Source of the DNA: Flavobacteriales bacterium UBA6049
Lineage (GTDB): Bacteria > Bacteroidota > Bacteroidia > Flavobacteriales_G > Salibacteraceae
Direction: 5' to 3'
Assembly: GCA_002429085.1 (NCBI GenBank)
Contig: DIYR01000159.1
Location: forward strand, 1 to 17,720
DNA length: 17,720 nt
The notes under the pieces were generated by a model. That model was not told the origin of the DNA. It made no database searches and worked only from the letters and a program-made list of their open reading frames with translations. The translations under genes and the position numbers were made by a program. Positions 7,650 to 14,329 of the stretch are shown here, piece by piece (the first letter of the stretch is position 1; each line of letters begins with the position of its first letter).

Positions 7650-7688
7650 TATCTATGCCCAATAATTAACTAAACTCTTCATATAGTC

Positions 7689-8135
7689 ATGAAAAACTAT
7701 CTATTCGTAGCAAGTATTCTTGCTATTGTATCTTGTTCATCTCCTTCCACAAAAAACCAATCGGGAACTATTGCAAAAGATTTCATTTCAGACCCATCTA
7801 GTTTAGAACAACTAGACACAAATAAACCCTTGGCTTATTTACAAGCAGTAGCAGCCGCTCAGGCCAATAAGACAGTTTCATTTTCTAAGGCTAACATTAA
7901 CGAGGTATTCGAAATTGCAAAAGAATACAAAGGCTGTATCATAATAACTGGTAACCATACAGCTGTTAAGCTTGAATCGTTGGATGATTGTAAACAATCT
8001 GGTTCTTGGGGAGCATGTATGCCAAAAGGCACTGGGTATATCAAAAAAGGGAAACTAGTAAAACAAGAAGATTACATCAATAACATCATAGGAAGACCTG
8101 ATGACCAAGAGCGTGTAGCGTACTTCTTTAAGTAA
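7689..8135 (+). CDS. Small lipoprotein of unknown function
   Basis: A 148-residue protein with a lipoprotein signal peptide: MKNY, a hydrophobic core, and IVSC with Cys16 as the lipidation site, followed by SSPSTKN. Acidic residues do not directly follow the Cys. The mature domain has three more Cys (83, 101, 110) and a distinctive C-terminal block (residues about 103-148) with SGSWGACMPKGTGYI, 'DYINNIIGRPDDQERVAYFF'. This block looks like a conserved family of Bacteroidota, but I do not know its name or role. It lies 39 bp after the HD-hydrolase gene on the same strand and ends 3 nt before a strong terminator, so it is probably the last gene of that unit. Confidence 0.85.
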   Translation: MKNYLFVASILAIVSCSSPSTKNQSGTIAKDFISDPSSLEQLDTNKPLAYLQAVAAAQANKTVSFSKANINEVFEIAKEYKGCIIITGNHTAVKLESLDDCKQSGSWGACMPKGTGYIKKGKLVKQEDYINNIIGRPDDQERVAYFFK

Positions 8136-8138
8136 TGA

Positions 8139-8171
8139 AAAAAGCCTTGGGTGTCCCAAGGCTTTTTCTTT
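8139..8171 (+). terminator. Rho-independent terminator after the lipoprotein gene
   Basis: A 13-bp perfect stem, AAAAAGCCTTGGG (8139-8151) with CCCAAGGCTTTTT (8155-8167), 3-nt loop TGT and a T-rich tail (CTTTT). The 5' A-run and 3' T-run make it potentially bidirectional. Confidence 0.94.
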
Positions 8172-8204
8172 TGACAAGTTTATTCTCAATTCGATCTGTA
8201 TTTG
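8171..8204 (+). promoter_or_regulatory. Weak promoter-like site at the head of the 369-bp gap
   Basis: TTG at 8171-8173, 23 bp, then TGTATTTG at 8197-8204 (one mismatch from TAnnTTTG). The spacing is at the edge of the accepted range. If used, it would give a leader of roughly 330 nt before the amidohydrolase ATG, or a separate small RNA. I see no better match nearer the gene. Confidence 0.2.
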
Positions 8205-8410
8205 TTTTCCTTTTCAAGAAAGATATTTAGCCTGTACAAGGCTAAAGGAGTAATTCAAGCAGCGTAAGGATTGTATAAAGAAGAAGATATAGTACGCTTT
8301 CTGTTCTCAATACAAACCCCAATTACTTTGTGGTTCACTCGAACTCACCAGAGTAAAGTGATGATTGATCTTCTAATTAAGAATCACACATTTTCCTAGA
8401 ATGGAACCTT

Positions 8411-8428
8411 TCAGTTTATCTAAACTGA
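8411..8428. repeat. 8-bp palindrome, operator-like
   Basis: TCAGTTTA (8411-8418), 2-nt spacer TC, TAAACTGA (8421-8428): a perfect inverted repeat of 18 bp in total, about 112 bp before the amidohydrolase ATG. Without a T-tail it is not a terminator; the size and symmetry fit a dimeric regulator's binding site, though the regulator is unknown. Confidence 0.5.
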
Positions 8429-8491
8429 TAATTGTAACAATCTGTTAAAGTAGAAGCAAGGTATTTATCCGACCAGTCTTTTACTCATTTT

Positions 8492-8558
8492 TAGATGCAA
8501 ATCAGAAGTACTTTTTAGCACTTCATAACTACAATCTATATGATCCGATTTGCATCTA
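8492..8558. repeat. 12-bp inverted repeat enclosing the amidohydrolase start codon
   Basis: TAGATGCAAATC (8492-8503) is the exact reverse complement of GATTTGCATCTA (8547-8558). The ATG of the amidohydrolase gene (8540) lies in the 43-nt interval, 7 bp before the right arm, which itself encodes the first residues of the signal peptide. In RNA the arms could pair and place the start codon in a loop. Confidence 0.6.
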
Positions 8559-9811
8559 TCATTCTTTCATTGCTAATAGCACCTAATTTATTCAGTCAAA
8601 ACAATCGTTTACTAATCAAAGATGTTACCGTAATTCCTTTACACATCAATCAAGTTCTCGAACATAAAGATGTAGTAGTTGAAAATGGTGTTATCATGGC
8701 AATAAGGTCGCACAGTGAGAAAGACTCTACAACCTATAACAGTGGAGTTATTGATGGTAGAGGGAAGTACATCACTCCTTCTTTTGCTGATGCTCATTGT
8801 CATTTTCCAGAAAAAGAAAATCTTGAGAATTACTTTCTTATGAATCTAGCCAATGGTGTAACTACCCTCCGTTCCATGCGAGGTGAATATTGGCATTTAG
8901 AAATAGATCAATCAACTGAATTCACCCCTAGGTTATTGCTTTCAAGTCCACCTATCACTAGCCGAGACAGTTTAACAGAGACATCAGCAAATCAACTATT
9001 GAGTAACTATAAATCACTTGGCTTTGACTTTGTTAAACTATTATCTATCAAAGATCAAGAGAGTTTTAACCTATTAACGCAAGCAGCAATTAGAAACAAT
9101 TTCTACATATCTGGCCATTGTCCTAGAAATATTGGAGTTTTTGATGTTTGTGATTCGGAGGTTTATCAGAGTATAGAACATTTAGGGGGCTTCTTTAATC
9201 TGCCTAACATTGACTCCATAAATCTTGCAATTGACAATACCATTTCAAGTAACATCTACCACTGCCCAACGCTAGATTGGTATTATACTGGGCAAGTAAT
9301 TGAAGATAGTCTTAGAAAAAGAGATGGAGTTGATCTTATACCTGAAGTAACTATCTCTGCTTGGGAAAAAGATATAAGCACCTACTATGGTAAAACTGAT
9401 GAGAACAAGAGAATTAAAGACAGAGAGAATAGTAAAAAACGATTCTCTAACCGACTCAAGTACCTGAGTTACATTTATAAACAGGGTGGAAACCTTTTAG
9501 TAAGTCCTGATGCATCTGGAATTTATGGTATACCTGGTTTTGGGATGCACACAGAAATGATTCATTACTCAGAAGCTGGTATTTCAGCGTATGACATCTT
9601 AAAAGCTTCTTGCTACAATTTATCTGTTGTAAATGGCACTCAAAATGAATGGGGAACGCTGAAAATTGGATCTAAATCAGATATGATTTTACTTAATCAA
9701 AATCCATTAGAAAACATTGAAAACACGCAATCAATTGAAGGAGTAATTTTCAAAGGAAAATACTATTCGAAACAAGAGTTAATTCAAAAAGTAACTCTTT
9801 CCTCTAACTAG
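8540..9811 (+). CDS. Secreted amidohydrolase-superfamily metal hydrolase
   Basis: A 423-residue protein with a signal peptide (MIRFASIILSLLIAPNLFSQ). It has the composite N-/C-terminal beta domain and TIM-barrel plan of the superfamily. Metal-site residues are in order: DAHCHF (His86, His88), FVKLLS (Lys166, candidate carbamylated lysine), ISGHCP (His193), SIEHLGG (His214) and SPDASG (Asp324). The C-terminal 'GTLKIGSKSDMILLNQNPLENI' is the standard closing element. It most resembles the imidazolonepropionase/prolidase-like group; the actual substrate cannot be told. Length is normal. The gene stands alone between two strong terminators with a long upstream gap containing inverted repeats, suggesting independent control. 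Confidence 0.9.
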   Translation: MIRFASIILSLLIAPNLFSQNNRLLIKDVTVIPLHINQVLEHKDVVVENGVIMAIRSHSEKDSTTYNSGVIDGRGKYITPSFADAHCHFPEKENLENYFLMNLANGVTTLRSMRGEYWHLEIDQSTEFTPRLLLSSPPITSRDSLTETSANQLLSNYKSLGFDFVKLLSIKDQESFNLLTQAAIRNNFYISGHCPRNIGVFDVCDSEVYQSIEHLGGFFNLPNIDSINLAIDNTISSNIYHCPTLDWYYTGQVIEDSLRKRDGVDLIPEVTISAWEKDISTYYGKTDENKRIKDRENSKKRFSNRLKYLSYIYKQGGNLLVSPDASGIYGIPGFGMHTEMIHYSEAGISAYDILKASCYNLSVVNGTQNEWGTLKIGSKSDMILLNQNPLENIENTQSIEGVIFKGKYYSKQELIQKVTLSSN

Positions 9812-9814
9812 CAT

Positions 9815-9849
9815 AAAAAAAGCCTCGGGGATACCCCGAGGCTTTTTTC
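9815..9849. terminator. Strong bidirectional terminator between convergent genes
   Basis: A 15-bp perfect stem, AAAAAAGCCTCGGGG (9816-9830) with CCCCGAGGCTTTTTT (9834-9848), loop ATA. With A-run and T-run on opposite sides it serves the amidohydrolase gene on the plus strand and the large surface-protein gene on the minus strand, whose stop is about 20 bp away. Confidence 0.96.
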
Positions 9850-9867
9850 TCATAGACGACTTATAGG

Positions 9868-12800
9868 CTATTGGCCATTAAATAACGTTACTGTACCCTT
9901 GTCAACATAGTCTTGTCCATTGCCACGTTTTCCGGTAACAACATAAAAATAGGTTCCATCTTCACTTCCAGATCCATCCCATCCTTGATAAGGATCTGTC
10001 CATTCATAAACCTTTAATCCCCAACGATTGTAAATCTCACACTTGAAATCTCTTAATCCTTCAATACCTTTCAAATAAAAGACGTCATTTACACCATCGC
10101 CATTTGGACTAAACACGTTCGGTGGATTCTCTACTATGATAGTTTTATGCGATGCATAATTAGTATCAACACACCCTTCAGGTGTCTTAACTACTAAACG
10201 TACTTCATATTCATCCTCTTTACCGTACAAAAATTCTTCAACTGGGTTGTTCGAAAGCAATGGCCATCCTTCATTAGCATTTGATACATTTCCATTTAAC
10301 CATAGATCCCAGAATACTGTATCAGGTGGTACCAGAGCTCCATTTGGTCTAAATATAATAGATACTGGAGCCTGCTCTTCAATCAAAACATCTTGATTTT
10401 GAACATCTGTCCACTCAGTATCTCTAAAGTAACGATAGCTCCTTTCTATATTAGTTTCTGGAACTCTATTATACGTAATTGCCGTATTTTGAATTACTTG
10501 ATCTCCACACAAATCTGTTACTGTTACTCGATACTGCCCTCCATCGTCCATAGGAATAGATAGCGTACTTCCAACGGTGCTATCGCTCCATAGATAACTT
10601 AGATTTCCGTAGCCCCCATCTGCATTAGCTGTTAATCTTAACGTTTCTCTAGGATAAGCGCAAATTACTGTATCAATTGGAAGAATAGTTATAGCCGGGT
10701 GCACACGTACAACCGCTTTAGCCGTTGTCGAAACAGTATCTGCTGTACATCTATCTTCAACTTGTAAGGTGAATGTTTTTGTATTGTTTGTAAAGCCAGT
10801 TATTGAATCTACAGTGTTTAACCAGTTTCTCCAAGTCATTCTAAAGTCGCCTGAACCGCCAACTATTACCGGAGGCCCTAATAGGAAGGAATCTCCCTTA
10901 CAATTTATGGTATCGTTATCTACAAAAATTTGAATTGGATTGTACTGTTTAGGGAATATTGTAATTGAATCTACCGTTGTTGAGTCTCCACATGCATCCG
11001 TAGCAGAAATATAATACGTAAATGGAACTGTAGTTGGTACTACCAGTTGGCTTGTATCTGTTGAACCATTACTCCACTCAAAAGTCATCCCATTTGTATA
11101 GTAATTTGGATGTGATGCCAACTCAATTGTATCTCCAACACACGCTAGTGTATCATCTTCTGTCCCCATTATAATTGGAGCATTATTTACTACGATAGTG
11201 AAAGTATCTATCAAACTTATTCCAGCACAAGCCTGAGTTACTGTAACAATATAACTCGTTGTTGTATATGGATTTGTTTGAAAGAATGATTGTGATGCTA
11301 CACCATTACTCCAATTGTATTGTAAACCTGGCATAGAGTCTATGATACTTACATGTACAGTTCCTCCAATATCATCACACTCTAATACAACACTATCCGC
11401 ATTAATTTGAACGTTTGGATTTATCACATATACCTGTGCTGTATCTATTTCGGTGAATAAACCGCAAGCATCAGTAACAGTTACAACGTACTCTGTAAGC
11501 ATTCCTGTTGGTGCAGGCACCGTAAATGAGTCAGTTGACTGACCTGTACTCCATTGATAGGTAAATGGTCCTATTCCACTTGTAGTTCCAACACCGATTA
11601 ATGGATCTGTATCTGTACACATAATGGTATCAACACTTCCATCTGTTGTAAATGGAACCGCATCTCTAATTTCTAAAACAAGGGTATCGCCTTCAAAACT
11701 TCCACATGATTGATTTAACAATGTGGAATCATCAATGATGATAATTAATGTTTCAGGCCCTTCTACAACTCCATCATCTGGTATATTGAAAGTAAAGCCC
11801 AACGTATCTTGCCCTTGCGGGAATATGATACTTCCTGGAATTGGATCTGTATCAACACCCGGAGTAGCAGTACCTTGAAAAATAATTGGAATCGTATCGG
11901 ATGTTGAGGTATCAGATCTTCTCAAAAAGAAATCGATTCCTGCACAACCTTCGTATATAACGCTATCACCACCTATTGTATTAATAACAGGTTCAATATT
12001 TGCCGAAAATGGTTGAGTACCACCAAAAGAGCCGCCTTCCATAAATACGGCTGATTGTAGCCCTACATCTCCTGCGTTTCCTATAGCCATGGTGAAATGG
12101 TATGTCTCACATGCTTGCACCAAAAATTCCACATCAATTTTTGTTGTTCTTCCAGCTAAATCCATCCCACCTACATCACCATCCACAAAATACTGCGAAT
12201 TATACGGTTGAGTACAAGATCCTAGCACTGTAGAACGAGTAATCGAACTAATTGAAATAGGAATATTCGTCCCTGGAACAAATGCCACGTTAGCTCCTGG
12301 GCTAAAACCCGGAGGAGAACTAAATGTACCTGTAATACCTGGCCCACTAACAAAAAAACCGAAAACATCATTATACTCAGAACAAGAATAGTTAACTCCA
12401 ATAGAGTCCCATTCTTCGCTTGCAAATACAAAACTAAACGCCATCGTATCTTGGGTTGGAACAAAATCAAAAGAAATTGCACAAACAGAATTCACATCAG
12501 ATGCTGGTAAAAAAGATGCTCCTAATAATCCTGGAACTGATGCAGATACGGATAGTAGGTCATTAGATCCGGCATTGCCCATCCAAGGAAATCCAAAATT
12601 TATTCCAGCCGTATTACCTACATTATTGGGTGCAGGAAATCCCCAACCAGGGTTTGTGAAACTAGGTGAAACTTCATTTAAGTGCCAAGTACTAAGAACT
12701 AGACCACTATCAATACCTACTCCAGCCATGCCGTGGGAGAAATAACCATATTGTTCAGGTTGACCAAATACAGTTAAATTTGAAATTGTAACTGAGCCAT

Positions 12801-12945
12801 CGGCAAAAACATTATTAATTAAGTAATCAGCTGTATTATAGGGGGCATTATTTGTAATTTGAAGTTGTGCAAAAGAAGAATGACAAATTAATGTCAAACT
12901 AAAAATGAACACCTTGGTTAGGTGGTTTGATAAAAATTGACTCAT
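9868..12945 (-). CDS. Large type IX-secreted surface protein with choice-of-anchor L, Calx-beta-like and Ig-like repeats
   Basis: A 1025-residue exported protein. Signal peptide at residues 1-27 (FIFSLTLICHSSFAQ). Residues about 30-310 fit a choice-of-anchor L domain ('VGIDSGLVLST', 'FVFASEEWDS', 'DVFGFFVSGPG'). Residues about 320-430 fit a Calx-beta-like domain (PGVDTD, IPDDGVVEGPETL). Five Ig-like repeats follow (about 435-510, 511-588, 590-665, 668-748, 750-826), each with a Cys near the start and a Cys in a T/V-x-D-x-C-G-type end; four carry a WS-x-x core motif. The C-terminus (residues 942-1025) is a type-B T9SS sorting domain: NVFSPNGDGVNDVF, IYNRWG, WDGSGS, DGTYFYV. So the protein is exported by the gliding-associated secretion system and attached to or released from the cell surface; an adhesin role is an inference. 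Confidence 0.95.
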   Translation of the reverse strand: MSQFLSNHLTKVFIFSLTLICHSSFAQLQITNNAPYNTADYLINNVFADGSVTISNLTVFGQPEQYGYFSHGMAGVGIDSGLVLSTWHLNEVSPSFTNPGWGFPAPNNVGNTAGINFGFPWMGNAGSNDLLSVSASVPGLLGASFLPASDVNSVCAISFDFVPTQDTMAFSFVFASEEWDSIGVNYSCSEYNDVFGFFVSGPGITGTFSSPPGFSPGANVAFVPGTNIPISISSITRSTVLGSCTQPYNSQYFVDGDVGGMDLAGRTTKIDVEFLVQACETYHFTMAIGNAGDVGLQSAVFMEGGSFGGTQPFSANIEPVINTIGGDSVIYEGCAGIDFFLRRSDTSTSDTIPIIFQGTATPGVDTDPIPGSIIFPQGQDTLGFTFNIPDDGVVEGPETLIIIIDDSTLLNQSCGSFEGDTLVLEIRDAVPFTTDGSVDTIMCTDTDPLIGVGTTSGIGPFTYQWSTGQSTDSFTVPAPTGMLTEYVVTVTDACGLFTEIDTAQVYVINPNVQINADSVVLECDDIGGTVHVSIIDSMPGLQYNWSNGVASQSFFQTNPYTTTSYIVTVTQACAGISLIDTFTIVVNNAPIIMGTEDDTLACVGDTIELASHPNYYTNGMTFEWSNGSTDTSQLVVPTTVPFTYYISATDACGDSTTVDSITIFPKQYNPIQIFVDNDTINCKGDSFLLGPPVIVGGSGDFRMTWRNWLNTVDSITGFTNNTKTFTLQVEDRCTADTVSTTAKAVVRVHPAITILPIDTVICAYPRETLRLTANADGGYGNLSYLWSDSTVGSTLSIPMDDGGQYRVTVTDLCGDQVIQNTAITYNRVPETNIERSYRYFRDTEWTDVQNQDVLIEEQAPVSIIFRPNGALVPPDTVFWDLWLNGNVSNANEGWPLLSNNPVEEFLYGKEDEYEVRLVVKTPEGCVDTNYASHKTIIVENPPNVFSPNGDGVNDVFYLKGIEGLRDFKCEIYNRWGLKVYEWTDPYQGWDGSGSEDGTYFYVVTGKRGNGQDYVDKGTVTLFNGQ

Positions 12946-12966
12946 GGCATTAAGTTTTCGATATGC

Positions 12967-12986
12967 TACTAATCTACAAATTAGTA
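12967..12986. repeat. 7-bp inverted repeat upstream of the surface-protein gene
   Basis: TACTAAT (12967-12973), spacer CTACAA, ATTAGTA (12980-12986), a perfect inverted repeat 22-41 bp before the ATG at 12945. Its position fits an operator or a leader hairpin. A TAATTTG segment inside it on the minus strand resembles, but does not match, the -7 consensus. Confidence 0.4.
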
Positions 12987-13019
12987 ACTAGACGTTAACT
13001 CTTTATAAACAGTTGTATC

Positions 13020-13048
13020 AAAAAAAATAAGAACATTTCATTCTCGTA
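13020..13048 (-). terminator. Weak terminator candidate after batD
   Basis: Reading the minus strand after the batD stop, a short AGAA/TTCT stem with a 7-nt loop is followed by AT8. The stem is only 4 bp, so this is a weak candidate; the long T-run right after the operon end is the main support. Confidence 0.25.
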
Positions 13049-14329
13049 CTAGTTGATTGTAAGGTAATTCAACTGCGAGCTACGTCCATGCAAATCGATA
13101 CATGCTAACAATTCTCTTCGTTCTGAAATAGTAAGTGACTTATTTCGCTGAAGTTTTTGCCAACTAGATTTGCTAGACACTATTTTTTCTACTTCACTAG
13201 CAGGCACCTTCTCAAACTCTAAACAAAAAGCTAGGAACTCATGTAAAAATTCGAATCCTTGAGATTTGGAATGAATAAGTTTACGCTTTACTCGCTTCTT
13301 TTGATTAACTGGACTATTGTAAACTTTTAGGATACGGCTTGTCAATCGTTTAACCAGCGTAACGATTACTCTTGTTACTACATACCCTATTAGCAGAGCT
13401 ATAAGCCATTTTAAATAAGTCTCCCATGGTATTTCTTCTTCAACACCTTCAACTCTGTCTGTTTCATGCATAGATGATAGACTATCTATGCGTGTCTGAA
13501 GAATATTCAACTCATCATTTGGGATAACCACAACTCGGTGCGATTTTGAGCTTTTGCTCATTATCTTTTGCTGAACTGGACTAAACCAATGCATTTGATA
13601 AGCTGGAATTTCATACTGACCAGGTTGTTCGAATAAATACAACCACTCTTCTATCCGTTTTCCATTAGCTTGCTGATTGGTACGTGTATCAAGTTGTTTT
13701 GTTTGTTGCTGATAAACTCTATAGCCAGAACCACCTTCTAACTTTACAGAAGGAATAAAATTCGGCATCGTTCCCTTAGCATTTAAGCTAATTGTACGTG
13801 TTAAAAGCTCACCTACTTTTAATGTATCTGCATTTGTATTCCATTGGTCGTTTACAAATACGTTCTGAGCAGTAAACCACTCATATTCTTTAGGCCAACC
13901 CTTAGGAATATCTTTTACGTTAATGGAAATACTTTCCGTTTCTAAAGTGATTGCTTTTCCTTTATAATCTCCTTCTGAGGGTGATTCAATATCAATTTTA
14001 AACGAGGGAACTTCTAGTTCCCCAGAAGAATATGGAAAAACCTGATAAGTATATTCTAATGAGGCGTATTGCTTGCCACCTACTTTACGCATACCAGAAA
14101 TGGTACGCTTAAATGAGATTACAAAAGCATTTGGTACAGATAAGTTCTGAAATCTTGGTGACGTTGTAAACCAAGTAGATGTATAAACAATAACCGACAG
14201 TCTAATTGGTTCACCTGGATAAACCGAATGTTTATTGGCTTGAACAGTAGCCCAAGTTTTTTGTGCTAGAACCATTGATGGTAAAGTACACAACAGGGCA
14301 ACTATGATATGTACAAACCACTTAGCCAT
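13049..14329 (-). CDS. batD: BatD family aerotolerance-operon membrane protein
   Basis: A 426-residue protein with a signal peptide (residues 1-22, VLAQ), two tandem beta-rich domains (about 24-140 and 150-270) typical of BatD extracytoplasmic regions ('VQANKHSVYPGEPIRLSV', 'YTYQVFPYSSGELEVPSF', 'YLFEQPGQYEIPAY'), one membrane segment (about 304-327) and a basic C-terminal cytosolic helical region (330-426). This is the normal layout of the oxygen-tolerance BatD family, which is thought to form part of the Bat membrane complex. Its ATG overlaps the TAA of the BatB/C gene by 8 nt (ATGGCTAA), supporting coupled translation. It is the last gene of the operon here; no BatE follows. Confidence 0.92.
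   Translation of the reverse strand: MAKWFVHIIVALLCTLPSMVLAQKTWATVQANKHSVYPGEPIRLSVIVYTSTWFTTSPRFQNLSVPNAFVISFKRTISGMRKVGGKQYASLEYTYQVFPYSSGELEVPSFKIDIESPSEGDYKGKAITLETESISINVKDIPKGWPKEYEWFTAQNVFVNDQWNTNADTLKVGELLTRTISLNAKGTMPNFIPSVKLEGGSGYRVYQQQTKQLDTRTNQQANGKRIEEWLYLFEQPGQYEIPAYQMHWFSPVQQKIMSKSSKSHRVVVIPNDELNILQTRIDSLSSMHETDRVEGVEEEIPWETYLKWLIALLIGYVVTRVIVTLVKRLTSRILKVYNSPVNQKKRVKRKLIHSKSQGFEFLHEFLAFCLEFEKVPASEVEKIVSSKSSWQKLQRNKSLTISERRELLACIDLHGRSSQLNYLTIN

Larger units (their letters stand above)
8171..8539. other. 369-bp gene-free stretch with several inverted repeats
   Basis: No open frame of useful length exists on either strand; stops are dense in all frames. The stretch holds a 7-bp hairpin TTTAGCC/GGCTAAA (8226-8232/8240-8246, loop TGTACAA); a two-part hairpin TCACT + ACTC / GAGT + AGTGA (8335-8361, tetraloop ACCA, internal loop 3x2); the perfect palindrome TCAGTTTA-TC-TAAACTGA (8411-8428); ATTGT-A-ACAAT (8431-8441); and the left arm of a 12-bp inverted repeat that encloses the next start codon. 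It is much longer than the other intergenic gaps here, so it may be a structured leader or a small RNA, but no known RNA family is recognised. Confidence 0.55.

Noticed and set aside
8171..8539. Decayed gene or tRNA in the long gap
   Set aside because: Stops are dense in all frames, no protein-like stretch is seen, and there is no T-arm or anticodon-arm pattern.
12222..12482. Leu/Val-rich open frame on the minus strand inside the surface-protein gene
   Set aside because: It overlaps the choice-of-anchor L region in another frame, and its low-complexity composition is that of a shadow frame.
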